From positions 1 through 64,000 of the forward strand of contig DJYO01000013.1 in the NCBI GenBank assembly GCA_002450155.1: 64,000 bases of DNA, read 5' to 3'. Below the pieces are notes generated by a model that ran no database searches, was not told the DNA's origin, and worked only from the letters and a program-made list of their open reading frames with translations. Position numbers and translations under genes: made by a program. This document shows, one piece after another, positions 27,256 to 35,703 of this stretch; the stretch's first letter is position 1; the number at the start of each line of letters is the position of its first letter. This stretch comes from Mageeibacillus sp. UBA6976 (GTDB taxonomy: Bacteria > Bacillota > Clostridia > Saccharofermentanales > Saccharofermentanaceae).

Positions 27256-28610
27256 TGAGTGATAAAGCTGTAACATCTGATAATTCCGGTTTTGAGAAAG
27301 CATTCACTGTAAGTGCCTGCATTCTGCTGCTCCTGTCCCCTGTTTTGGAAGTTATCACGGCGATCCTGATAAGACTTCATGTTCCTTATCTTATGCCCGG
27401 TATACTTCAGCCTTATCTGATAGGTTCATTCGGTGTTTTGGGAACTGTCCTTATCCTTTACTATTTTGCATACGGGATAAAGAACAAGACCTTCAGATTT
27501 GGCGCTTGCGAGTATTTCTATATATCTCTTACCCTGTTCTCACTTATATCCCTCGTGTTCACCAGAAGATATTTCGGCAGTGTCAATCACCCCTGGTGGT
27601 ATAGAGAGGGCTTTGAAGATTTCCTTGCTTACTACTTCCTGTTTTATTCTGCTAGCAAGATCAGATCCATGGGAAATAAGCTTAAGCTCTTCTATTCCTT
27701 TATGGCAGCAGCTGTTCTTAACGCCGTATTTGCCCTTCTGCAGAGTTTCGGGATAAACATCTCCTACTGTCTTATGCCCCCTCCGATGTTTGAGGGCATG
27801 AACTATGCCTATGGCTTTACCTCTAACCCCAATTACTATGGCGGTCTTTCGGTCATTTTTCTTGCCATAGCCTGCGGTGCATTCTTATTCGCCCGGAGCT
27901 TTACCGAGTCTAAGGTATTCAGCATATCTTCCCTTATCCTGGCTTCGGTACTCTTCTATACCTCTCTTGCAAGCAGAGCAAGACTTGCCTGGGTTGGATG
28001 TTTCTGCCTTCTTGCTTTCTATCTTGTATCCCTGCTCGTAACGGGGCGCAAAGAACTTGCGAAAAGGGCATTTATCCTGCTTGGCTGCCTTGTCCTTACA
28101 TTGCTTGCCACATTCTTTTTTACCGACTTTATAGGATTTAACATAGAACGCACCGGAGGTGAGATCGCATCTTCTGAGGTTTCCTACGACATAGGCTCCC
28201 GGAGGCTTTATCTGTGGCGTTTCGCCCTTGAGAGCGTCCCCGGGAATTTCTTTACAGGTGTGGGGCTTGATAATTTCGATGCGGTCTTTTTCGACAGTCC
28301 CAGATGGAAAGCTGGCATGTACTGGAAGGGACATTGCCATAACGAATACCTGCATACGCTTGCAACCCAGGGCGTACCTGCCTTCTTAAACCAGGTGACT
28401 CTACTGGCACTGACCGTGATATATTCCGTCAAAGCCGTAAAGCGGGACTCTAAGAGCAAGTCCAATGTCCTTATCTGGTTATTCCTGGGGGCCCTTGTAA
28501 CTTATCTTGGCAAAGCGGTATTTGATTCCAGCGTCATCGCGACTTCGATCTATGTATGGCCCCTTATAGGATTCTGCCTGCAGGCACTGCCCGCCAAAGA
28601 TCAGAGATGA
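27255..28610 (+). CDS. O-antigen ligase/polymerase family membrane protein
   Basis: 451 aa with about 11-12 membrane segments and one large external loop (about residues 285-380). The loop contains RLYLWRFALESVPGNFFTGVG and a GHCHNEYLHTLATQG block; the conserved His-Asn-x-Tyr-Leu pattern is typical of the WaaL/Wzy-type ligase-polymerase family. It would polymerise exported repeat units or ligate the polymer to an acceptor. It is a single plus-strand gene inside a leftward locus; its stop overlaps the convergent GT2 gene by 10 bp. Confidence 0.82.
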   Translation: MSDKAVTSDNSGFEKAFTVSACILLLLSPVLEVITAILIRLHVPYLMPGILQPYLIGSFGVLGTVLILYYFAYGIKNKTFRFGACEYFYISLTLFSLISLVFTRRYFGSVNHPWWYREGFEDFLAYYFLFYSASKIRSMGNKLKLFYSFMAAAVLNAVFALLQSFGINISYCLMPPPMFEGMNYAYGFTSNPNYYGGLSVIFLAIACGAFLFARSFTESKVFSISSLILASVLFYTSLASRARLAWVGCFCLLAFYLVSLLVTGRKELAKRAFILLGCLVLTLLATFFFTDFIGFNIERTGGEIASSEVSYDIGSRRLYLWRFALESVPGNFFTGVGLDNFDAVFFDSPRWKAGMYWKGHCHNEYLHTLATQGVPAFLNQVTLLALTVIYSVKAVKRDSKSKSNVLIWLFLGALVTYLGKAVFDSSVIATSIYVWPLIGFCLQALPAKDQR

Positions 28611-29359
28611 CTGTATTTGCGGATCCCTCTTATAACATAGAATACTGAATAATAAAGGGACATAAACACATTCAGGCCGATAAACCTGTATGTCCGCCAG
28701 TTCATAGCAAAAGATCTGAGCTTACTGCCTGATTTGGAACTCTTCTTAAGAGTGTATATGAGCAGCGGTTCATTTATGCCTGAGCAGACAGCGCCATTGC
28801 GCAAAAGCTTGATCCAGCAGCAAAAATCCTCATGTGAATTATCAGGCGCTATGCAATTATCAATATAAAGATCCTTTCTGACCATAACGGAAGAATTGAG
28901 GATAATGTTCTGTTTAAGAAGCTCCCTATATTCAATATGTTCAGGCACCTGCTGTATCCAATCAGGCTTTGTGCCATCTTCATAAACAAAGGATGCGCCC
29001 GTATAGACAATGTCAGCGCCTGTCTCCTTCTGCCTTGCTATCTGTTTTGCAAGTTTATCCGGCTCCCATTTATCGTCGCTGTCACAGAGAGCTATCCACT
29101 CTCCTGGGGAAGCTATAGCGCCTGTCCTTCTGACCTCGCTAACGCTCACATCTTCGCTGTTTACGATAAGCCTTATCCTGGGGTCCAGCCCTGCAAGCTC
29201 CCTTATTACACTCACCGTGTCATCTGTGGAGCAATCGTCTACAACTATTATCTCTATGTCCCTGACAGATTGTGCTTCCAGACTCCTTATGGTGTCAGCC
29301 ACGTAGAGAGCCGAATTATGCACAGGTACTATTATCCCTATAGTTTCTCTGCCCGGCAT
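28601..29359 (-). CDS. Glycosyltransferase family 2
   Basis: 252 aa from the ATG at 29359, which has a GGGGGAG site and sits 1 nt after the stop of the upstream sugar transferase. A longer frame to 29503 overlaps that gene and is rejected. IGIIVPVHNSALYVADTIRS, VVDDCSTDDT and LCDSDDKWEPDK near residue 90 define the GT-A core. It probably adds the second sugar after the priming transferase. The C-terminal MSLYYSVFYVIRG segment could bind the membrane. Confidence 0.9.
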   Translation of the reverse strand: MPGRETIGIIVPVHNSALYVADTIRSLEAQSVRDIEIIVVDDCSTDDTVSVIRELAGLDPRIRLIVNSEDVSVSEVRRTGAIASPGEWIALCDSDDKWEPDKLAKQIARQKETGADIVYTGASFVYEDGTKPDWIQQVPEHIEYRELLKQNIILNSSVMVRKDLYIDNCIAPDNSHEDFCCWIKLLRNGAVCSGINEPLLIYTLKKSSKSGSKLRSFAMNWRTYRFIGLNVFMSLYYSVFYVIRGIRKYSHL

Positions 29360-29360
29360 A

Positions 29361-30743
29361 TCAAGCTCCCCCGCCCTTATCCTTGCCTCCGGAGACAAGT
29401 ATCCTCTTGATCGTAGCGAAGATAAGGACAATATCCTCTGCAACTCCGGCCCTTGAGATATACAAAAGATCCATGCTGAGCTTATCGTAGGAGTCCGCGT
29501 CATATTTGCCGTGGATCTGGGCGTAACCCGTAAGTCCAGCCCTTACCTGAAGTCTTAAATTGAACTCCGGGAGAGTCTTCATTAATTCATTTGCTATTTC
29601 CGGTCTTTCCGGTCTCGGACCTACAAAGGACATATCCCCCTTAAGGATATTTAAAAACTGCGGGAATTCGTCCAGCCTGTATTTTCTTAAGACCCTGCCC
29701 ACCGGCGTAACGCGGGGGTCTGCTTCTCCTGTCGAGATAACAGCTCCGCTCTCCTTCTCGGCATCGACTCTCATGCTCCTGAACTTATATATATCGAAAA
29801 CCTTCCCGTCCTTGGTAAGCCGTTTCTGCTTATAGATGGCAGGTCCCTTATCATATGACTTGACTGCTATGGCCGTAATGAGCATAACGGGAGATAGGAT
29901 TATCAATGCCAAAAGAGACATGATTATATCGAATACTCTCTTAAGCACCTGATACTCAAGATTAGGAGAATACCTTTGAGCAAGGAAGAAAGGCAGGTTA
30001 TACATATTCATCTTTTTTGCCCGGCTTAATATGAGATCACTCAGCTTAGGCTCGCAGTAAACACGAATGCCGTGCTCAATACAATACTTAAGCACGATAT
30101 TCCTGTCACTGCTCTTCATCTCCATGATAAAGACAGCTTCGCAATCCCTGATCTTGCTGATAAGCCATTCCTTGGCCTGGCCCCTGTCCTTAGGCAGATC
30201 CTCGATATCAAAGGTACCGCAGTTAACAAACTTCTTATTGAAGAGCTCCTGATCGGTAACCTCTCTGAGATTATGGTCCTCATCGTAGAAGATGATCGCA
30301 TTATACTTGCGAAACGACCTGTAATACCAGTTATAGGTGATCGTGCACCATGCAATAGAAACAATACTCTGGGAACCTACGAGTCCAACAAAGGGCAGAA
30401 CATCCGGGAAATCTCTTAAGAGGAATGCGATAAAGACATAGAATATCCCGTCTGTTACAAGGAGCGTTATGATCTGGGAGAAGAACAGCTCACTTAATGA
30501 CTGAATACTGATAGTAAAGGCTTCGTATGTTCTGGCAAAGATGATCAAGGTCAGTGAGTAGGCAGCTATAAACAGGATCTGTCCCTGTATACCAAACTCA
30601 CCACCATAAATATCCGCCGAATAGTAGTCAAGCCAGATGGCCAAAAAAGCCATTACTAAAACAGTAAATTCTATACTCTTGACCATACGCATGACTATGT
30701 CATGCCCCGGGCCCCTTTGAAAATTCTCAGATAGATCTCTCAT
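29361..30743 (-). CDS. Polyprenyl-phosphate sugar-1-phosphate transferase (priming enzyme)
   Basis: 460 aa. Four to five N-terminal membrane segments (about 15-130), a CoA-binding-like middle domain (about 140-245), and a C-terminal bacterial sugar-transferase domain (about 265-460). Signatures are YKQKRLTKDGKVFDIYKFRSM, RKYRLDEFPQFLNILKGDMS and FVGPRPERPE. It starts repeat-unit synthesis by linking a sugar-1-phosphate to undecaprenyl phosphate. No Shine-Dalgarno is visible at the ATG, which lies 13 nt after the T tract of the preceding gene's terminator; a later start at residue 18 is possible. Confidence 0.9.
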   Translation of the reverse strand: MRDLSENFQRGPGHDIVMRMVKSIEFTVLVMAFLAIWLDYYSADIYGGEFGIQGQILFIAAYSLTLIIFARTYEAFTISIQSLSELFFSQIITLLVTDGIFYVFIAFLLRDFPDVLPFVGLVGSQSIVSIAWCTITYNWYYRSFRKYNAIIFYDEDHNLREVTDQELFNKKFVNCGTFDIEDLPKDRGQAKEWLISKIRDCEAVFIMEMKSSDRNIVLKYCIEHGIRVYCEPKLSDLILSRAKKMNMYNLPFFLAQRYSPNLEYQVLKRVFDIIMSLLALIILSPVMLITAIAVKSYDKGPAIYKQKRLTKDGKVFDIYKFRSMRVDAEKESGAVISTGEADPRVTPVGRVLRKYRLDEFPQFLNILKGDMSFVGPRPERPEIANELMKTLPEFNLRLQVRAGLTGYAQIHGKYDADSYDKLSMDLLYISRAGVAEDIVLIFATIKRILVSGGKDKGGGA

Positions 30744-30756
30744 TATGCGTTTTATT

Positions 30757-30793
30757 AAAAAAGAGGGCTGCGTATAAGATATACACAGCCCTC
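30757..30793 (-). terminator. Rho-independent terminator of the SPFH gene
   Basis: GAGGGCTG/CAGCCCTC form an 8-bp stem, extended by further AU pairs inside, followed on the minus strand by six T. It sits directly before the start of the priming transferase, so read-through could also feed that gene. Confidence 0.9.
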
Positions 30794-30811
30794 AGCATTA
30801 CCTAGTTAGGA

Positions 30812-32182
30812 TTACTGAAGAGGAGAACCACATTCAGGGCAGAACTTAGGAAGAGCTGCTCCGTCTGCCGGCTTCCATCCGCACTTAGCGCATCCTGCAG
30901 GAGCTGCAGCAGGCTGAGGCTTACCGCAATTTCCGCAGAACTTGCCTGTGTTGCCTGTCTGACCACACTCACATGTCCAACCTGCAGGTGCAGGGGCAGG
31001 CTGGGGCTTACCGCAGTTGCTGCAGAACTTACCTGTGTTGCCTGTCTGGCCACACTCACATGACCAGCCGGCTGCCGCCTGTGCAGGAGCAGCCTGAGCT
31101 ACTCCGCCACCGAAGAATCCGCCGCCCTGAGGCTGCTGGGGATTCTGAGCAACATTATTAAGAGCAGCAGCTGTAGCATTGTTGCCGCCTACTGCGCCCA
31201 TCATGCCCATGCCCATGAAGCCGTTTACAGCGCCGTTTGCATTTGCACCGGCTGCCTTCATAGCCTCTGTCTGGCCTAATGCTACCTGAGCTGCAAGAGC
31301 ATTGGAATCCTGACCATAGAGCTTTGCTGTATCGACCTGCTCGATCCTCTCACGGGACTTATCGTCAGGTGTAACGCCTGCAATAGCAACTGCTTCAACA
31401 ACGATACCTCTTGCCTGGTACCAATCCTCGTCGAGGCAATCCTGCATGTGCTTTCTGAGCTTTGTTCTGTTTGAATCGATGAGAGAGAACATTACCCTAT
31501 CCTGAGAAGCAAGACCATTAAGAGCTTCAGTAATGTGGTCTAAGAACTCAAGACGAGGCTGCTGAGGCTTAGAGGGGATACCCATAAACTCTGCAACTGT
31601 GTACTCATCCTTAACATTACCGGAAACACTCCTGAAGAATGTAACAGGGTCTGCAACTCTGAATGAGAATGTACCGTTGAGACGGATGTAGATATTACGG
31701 TACTCAGGATCCGGATAAGGTACCGGAGTAGGTGTACCGAAGTTCTGATCTCTCAGCTCGAGCTTGTTTACGAAGTAAACTCTCTGCTGCTGCTGGATCT
31801 CTCCGCCCATTCTCATACGATTCCAGGTATCACCGATAACCTGCTTAATGTTCTCGCCGAAATTCGTGTTGGCAAGGATCGAAGGAGCAGATGAAGTCTC
31901 CCATCTGTAAGGACCTGCCTCATCAACGCACTCTACGATCTCACCATTGTTTACGAGAAGGCAGTATGTACCCTCAGGTACGTTGATAACTGAACCGTTA
32001 GAGATAACTTCTGTGTTACCCTTGTTCTTACCCTTCTCCATTCTGTTGACACCCTTCTTAACGAGGATATCTTCACCTAAAGAATCCTGAGTAAAAAATT
32101 CAAGATACTGATCGGTGATCTGTGAAGTTACAGCACTTCCGACAGTGCCGGCAACATTCTTGAACAAACTAATCAATCCCAT
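30812..32182 (-). CDS. SPFH-domain protein with C-terminal zinc ribbons (YdjI-like)
   Basis: 456 aa. The first ~290 residues form an SPFH/prohibitin-like domain of the YdjI or virion-core-like family (DEYTVAEFMGIP, then the VVEAVAIAGVTPDDKSRERIEQ end of the domain). A glycine/alanine-rich linker (about 300-375) follows, then two near-identical ribbons CECGQTGNTGKFC(S/G)NCGKPQ and a third CxxC...CPEC pair at the very end. In Bacillus the homologue belongs to a membrane-stress locus with PspA-like proteins; none is seen here. A perfect AGGAGG lies ahead of the ATG, and an extended -10 (TGGTATGAT) is at 32218-32226. Confidence 0.88.
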   Translation of the reverse strand: MGLISLFKNVAGTVGSAVTSQITDQYLEFFTQDSLGEDILVKKGVNRMEKGKNKGNTEVISNGSVINVPEGTYCLLVNNGEIVECVDEAGPYRWETSSAPSILANTNFGENIKQVIGDTWNRMRMGGEIQQQQRVYFVNKLELRDQNFGTPTPVPYPDPEYRNIYIRLNGTFSFRVADPVTFFRSVSGNVKDEYTVAEFMGIPSKPQQPRLEFLDHITEALNGLASQDRVMFSLIDSNRTKLRKHMQDCLDEDWYQARGIVVEAVAIAGVTPDDKSRERIEQVDTAKLYGQDSNALAAQVALGQTEAMKAAGANANGAVNGFMGMGMMGAVGGNNATAAALNNVAQNPQQPQGGGFFGGGVAQAAPAQAAAGWSCECGQTGNTGKFCSNCGKPQPAPAPAGWTCECGQTGNTGKFCGNCGKPQPAAAPAGCAKCGWKPADGAALPKFCPECGSPLQ

Positions 32183-32217
32183 AATCTATTCCTCCTTGGT
32201 TTACTTAAGATATGTAA

Positions 32218-32226
32218 ATCATACCA
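32218..32226 (-). promoter_or_regulatory. Extended -10 element for the SPFH gene
   Basis: On the minus strand TGGTATGAT fits TGnTATAAT with one change and needs no good -35, which is absent. The leader of about 30 nt carries AGGAGG. Confidence 0.45.
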
Positions 32227-32264
32227 GTAAAAATATTAACATTATTCTAAAGAATAAACAATAT

Positions 32265-32936
32265 TTAATAACTGTATTTTATGAGCCGCTGCATCCTGAA
32301 CACCTCGGGAGCCTTAAGGTCATCAGCTGCAATATTCTCCATGACACAGGTTGCCACAAGCGGGATGCCGGTCTCTTTCGAAACTTCGAGCATGATCTCC
32401 TCTCCTGATCTGACGATCTCAGGTGTGGTCTCTTCCAGAAGGTTGGTGTTATTAAGATAGCCATCCACCTGGAACCCGGATGCTGCGATAAGCTCACCCG
32501 TCATCTGTATGATCTGGTCTTTTTCCTGAGTAAACGGTCTTAGTGTATTTACAGCCATCAGGATAGTGTGATCGGTATCCAGGATCCTCTGCCTGAGAGA
32601 TCCCAGTACGATAGCGCCCATATCTTCGCCTCCGATATCGAAGACGCCCTTATATGACTCATCGTCGAAGATCATGTACATCTCGGCCGGAAGCACCGGA
32701 GCATCCACATTGGAACCCGCATACATGGGTGATATAAGTCTGATATTGTTTTGCTCAAGAACCGGAGCGCAGTCAGAAGACCTGTAGAAAGGGTTTACGA
32801 TATCCATATCGGCAATAAGGAGCTTGGCATCTTTGTCAGACTCCCTCTGCTTCATGGATATATTGACTGCTATCTCAGACTTACCGCTACCATAAGCACC
32901 GATTACAATTGTTAATCTGTGGTCGTTATAAAACAT
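32265..32936 (-). CDS. P-loop ATPase of unknown role, coupled to an ABC exporter
   Basis: 223 aa. A SIMIBI-like nucleotide-binding fold is suggested by Walker A GAYGSGKSE (about 13-21), LLIADMDIVNPFYRS after beta-2, and FDIGGEDMG (about 98-106) at the Walker B position. Unlike ParA it lacks the deviant KGGxGKT loop, so ParA is only a loose relative. Its ATG overlaps the stop of the ABC permease as TGATG, so it is made with the transporter. I do not recognise the family by name; it might be a regulatory or assembly ATPase. Confidence 0.65.
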   Translation of the reverse strand: MFYNDHRLTIVIGAYGSGKSEIAVNISMKQRESDKDAKLLIADMDIVNPFYRSSDCAPVLEQNNIRLISPMYAGSNVDAPVLPAEMYMIFDDESYKGVFDIGGEDMGAIVLGSLRQRILDTDHTILMAVNTLRPFTQEKDQIIQMTGELIAASGFQVDGYLNNTNLLEETTPEIVRSGEEIMLEVSKETGIPLVATCVMENIAADDLKAPEVFRMQRLIKYSY

Positions 32937-34000
32937 CAGTTAATATTCTTCTTTCTAAACATCATATATCCGCCGGCGGAGATAATGCAGCTCCAGATCA
33001 ATGACTTGGCAATATAGACCGGGATCAGATCGCTTACCCTGACCTCCATTCCCTTGACCTTATTGATCTCGTTAAAGTCCAGGGGTGACTCCACTCCGGA
33101 GAAGGCTGCCAGGATAGAATTGGCAAAGCCGCTCCTGCTTACCTTGTTCCTATATGAGAACAGATCATCAGACAGAAGTGAACTGGTGTTTGTTGCAGGC
33201 AAAAGATCTGACTCGATGCCTGCATTGGTAAGCAGATATACAGGGTGCAAAACAAGCCAGGGAAGGTTGATAAAGTCCTTACGCTCCGGCACTTCAGGCA
33301 CATAATAGTAACCTTCATAATCACTGCTCATCTGCTCGATCTCTTCTACCTTCTCCTCACAGGCTTCGATATAGTTATCGATGAGCTTGGAGCTGTATGA
33401 GTAATTGCTGACAATGCTCGATACCGGGCCCATAGCCATAACAAACAGCGCAGATATAACGATAACCCAAGCTTTTGCCTTGATATTCAGGGCAAGAGCA
33501 GTAAAGAAAGTTGTGAGCACGGCTAAAGCCAGAATTAGCGTAAACGCACGGATGAGCATCTCTCCGTTATTGAGATTAAGCTCGAAAGGAGATATGGCAA
33601 GTGCGAGGATGCCGGCAATGATGTAGATGATGCAAAGGCCGACATTTACAGTAAGCTGCGTAATAAGAGTCGAGAAATAGATCTGAAATCTTGTATGCCC
33701 GGCCGTAATCTTATTACGGATAAAGCCGTCGGAATAATCCCTTCCTACAAACAAGCCGGAGAAAAGGCCGATTATAAGGGGCAGTCTCACATAGAAATAA
33801 GAGATTATAAACCACGTAATGAACTTAAAATTACTCGAAGAAAAATTAACGTCGTCGAGATCGATGTTAAACATGAAATCGATCAAAAAAGACAGTACGA
33901 TAACAGCAAACACAGGGCATAAAAATGCATATGCCACCATGAACCAGATTAATTTTGACTTAAGGATCCTCTTATATTCAAACTTTAATAATTCAGGCAT
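32936..34000 (-). CDS. ABC-2-type exporter permease
   Basis: 354 aa from the ATG at 34000, placed 8 nt after AGGAGG; the GTG at 34009 lies too close to that site. Six hydrophobic segments are visible: one near the N-terminus, three or four between about 60 and 200, and one at the end, with a large polar loop at about 210-330. This resembles ABC-2 permeases of bacitracin- or lantibiotic-type exporters. It overlaps the ATPase gene by 8 bp and the P-loop gene by 1 bp. The substrate is unknown. Confidence 0.82.
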   Translation of the reverse strand: MPELLKFEYKRILKSKLIWFMVAYAFLCPVFAVIVLSFLIDFMFNIDLDDVNFSSSNFKFITWFIISYFYVRLPLIIGLFSGLFVGRDYSDGFIRNKITAGHTRFQIYFSTLITQLTVNVGLCIIYIIAGILALAISPFELNLNNGEMLIRAFTLILALAVLTTFFTALALNIKAKAWVIVISALFVMAMGPVSSIVSNYSYSSKLIDNYIEACEEKVEEIEQMSSDYEGYYYVPEVPERKDFINLPWLVLHPVYLLTNAGIESDLLPATNTSSLLSDDLFSYRNKVSRSGFANSILAAFSGVESPLDFNEINKVKGMEVRVSDLIPVYIAKSLIWSCIISAGGYMMFRKKNIN

Positions 34001-34898
34001 GAGTCTCACCTCCTACAAGATGTACAAAGTAATCTTCGAGGTCAGTCTCGAGAGTACGGATATCGCGGATCTCAAACCCTTTAGATCTGCAATCAATAAG
34101 TACGTCTATAAAATCGATATCGCCGTGAACCGTAACCTTGCCGGGATTGGACTTTGTCTCGGCATTGAAACCCTTGCCGATAAGGAAAGCTTCAAGGTCG
34201 TATGCCCTGTCGCACTCCAAAAGGAGCTGTCTTTCATGGGCATGTTCGATATCGTAAGCAGTAGCCTGCTTAACGATCCTTCCTCCGTCAATAAAGGCAA
34301 AGGAAGTAGCAAGTTTGGAAAGCTCAGAGAGGATATGGCTCGAGATGATGACAGTCATATTCTTGGTCTGGTTAAGTCTGGTGATAAGATCTCTTATGTT
34401 TATGATACCCTGCGGGTCCAAGCCGTTTATAGGCTCATCCAGTATGAGCATCTCCGGATCACCTACTATCGCCATAGCTATGCCGAGCCTCTGGCGCATA
34501 CCAAGTGAGAACTTGCCTGCCTTCTTCTTACCCGTGTTATCAAGACCGACGAATCTTAATGTGTCATCAAGACTTGAGTCAACCTTAAGACCCAGGTTCA
34601 AATACTGGAATTCCAGATTCTCTCTTGCTGTCTTGTTAAGGTAGATAGACGGTGTCTCAACCAGTGAACCTACATCACCTAACCTTCTCTTCTCAAATCC
34701 GTATTCGATGGTGCCTTGCGTGGGCGGCTGAAGCCCCGTCATGATCCTCATAAGAGTTGTCTTGCCGGCACCGTTCTTGCCTACCAGTCCATAGATCTCA
34801 CCACGTTTAACGGTCAGATTAATGTCAGTAAGGACGCGCTTATTGCCGTATGACTTGCTGATCCCGGTAGCTTTGAACATTATAGATGAATCTTCCAT
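33993..34898 (-). CDS. ABC transporter ATP-binding protein
   Basis: 301 aa. Walker A GKNGAGKTT (about 38-46), signature FSLGMRQRLGIA (about 134-145), Walker B MLILDEPINGLDP (about 154-166) and the H-loop SSHIL are intact. The C-terminal 90 residues match the bacitracin-exporter (BcrA) type of ATPase. AAAGGGG precedes the ATG. Its permease partner follows at once. No two-component regulator is next to it, unlike many antibiotic-sensing systems. Confidence 0.92.
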   Translation of the reverse strand: MEDSSIMFKATGISKSYGNKRVLTDINLTVKRGEIYGLVGKNGAGKTTLMRIMTGLQPPTQGTIEYGFEKRRLGDVGSLVETPSIYLNKTARENLEFQYLNLGLKVDSSLDDTLRFVGLDNTGKKKAGKFSLGMRQRLGIAMAIVGDPEMLILDEPINGLDPQGIINIRDLITRLNQTKNMTVIISSHILSELSKLATSFAFIDGGRIVKQATAYDIEHAHERQLLLECDRAYDLEAFLIGKGFNAETKSNPGKVTVHGDIDFIDVLIDCRSKGFEIRDIRTLETDLEDYFVHLVGGETHA

Positions 34899-34994
34899 AC
34901 GATCCCCTTTCTAAAGACTATCTGATAATCTGTCTGTAAATTCAGACCGCCTACATATTAGCATAATTGCAGTAAGGCTTCCAAACAGATTATA

Positions 34995-35023
34995 ATTATA
35001 ATAGGCTCTTTAAAATGAGGCAA
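34995..35023 (-). promoter_or_regulatory. Promoter of the ABC exporter-P-loop operon
   Basis: On the minus strand TTGCCT (35018-35023) and TATAAT (34995-35000) are 17 bp apart. The leader would be about 90 nt; no riboswitch-like fold is obvious. Confidence 0.65.
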
Positions 35024-35035
35024 AAAGAGGTCAGA

Positions 35036-35620
35036 TCAATCCGGCTTTACTACTCGTCCTGCCCTCTCCCCTATCAGGACCGCAACTATGAGTTTTACTA
35101 TATCAGGAATTATAAAAGGGATAACGCACATCTCCATTACGGCGCCAAGTCCGATGGGACCTGTCTTCGCAGCATAAACAGTCATAAACCAGATAACGCC
35201 GACTGTATATAATACTACCTCGAATATGAGTGAATTGACGATGCCAAAGAGCATGCGCCTGGGCGTAGTGGTCATAAGTCTTTTGAAGACAAACTTTTCG
35301 AGAATAAAGTACAGGGCTCCTGACAGGATAAAGCCGACAAGAAAGCCCCCTGTAGGACCTAATAAGGATGCTGCACCGCCCTTAAAACCGGCAAATACAG
35401 GAACGCCTACGAGACCCAGGAGCAGATAGACCAGGATAGCTATTGTGCCGCGCTTACCTCCTATAGTCATAAGAACGGCCAGGATACCGAGAGTCTGCAA
35501 AGTAAACGGCACAGGACCTATGGGGATCGTGATCCAGGAACATATCGTTATAAGAGCCGCTGATACGGCAATAAGCACCATATTGTAGGTAGTGATCGTT
35601 TTCTTCTCTTTGTCAGCCAT
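35036..35620 (-). CDS. bioY: Biotin transporter substrate-binding subunit BioY
   Basis: 194 aa with six membrane segments, the normal S-component size. ITIPIGPVPFTLQTLGIL (about 26-43) and LLGPTGGFLVGF (about 88-99) are hallmark BioY motifs. It works with the ECF module (EcfA/EcfA'/EcfT), which is not in this window, to import biotin. AGAGAGG precedes the ATG. Two BirA operators cover its promoter, so it should be repressed when biotin is plentiful. Confidence 0.95.
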   Translation of the reverse strand: MADKEKKTITTYNMVLIAVSAALITICSWITIPIGPVPFTLQTLGILAVLMTIGGKRGTIAILVYLLLGLVGVPVFAGFKGGAASLLGPTGGFLVGFILSGALYFILEKFVFKRLMTTTPRRMLFGIVNSLIFEVVLYTVGVIWFMTVYAAKTGPIGLGAVMEMCVIPFIIPDIVKLIVAVLIGERAGRVVKPD

Positions 35621-35650
35621 TGTAAACCTCTCTCGATTTGTAATTTACAA
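35620..35650 (-). promoter_or_regulatory. BirA operator 1 (start-codon proximal)
   Basis: TTGTAAACC (35620-35628) and AATTTACAA (35642-35650) form an inverted repeat with a 13-bp spacer, matching the Firmicutes biotin-repressor site. It covers the leader and touches the bioY ATG. Confidence 0.8.
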
Positions 35651-35654
35651 TGGT

Positions 35655-35683
35655 ATGATACTACCGAATTGATTGTAAATCAA
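35655..35683 (-). promoter_or_regulatory. bioY promoter
   Basis: TTGATT (35678-35683) and TATCAT (35655-35660) on the minus strand are 17 bp apart. It lies between and within the two BirA boxes. Confidence 0.6.
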
Positions 35684-35703
35684 CCTTAAATCTGCATTTA
35701 CAA
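35673..35703 (-). promoter_or_regulatory. BirA operator 2 (over the -35)
   Basis: TTGTAAATC (35673-35681) and CATTTACAA (35695-35703) form a second inverted repeat with the same 13-bp spacer. It covers the -35 and ends next to the stop codon of the upstream ATP-grasp gene. Confidence 0.75.

Noticed and set aside
32265..32936. ParA/MinD partition protein
   Set aside because: The Walker A is GAYGSGKS rather than the deviant KGGxGKT, there is no ParB gene nearby, and the gene is coupled to an ABC exporter.
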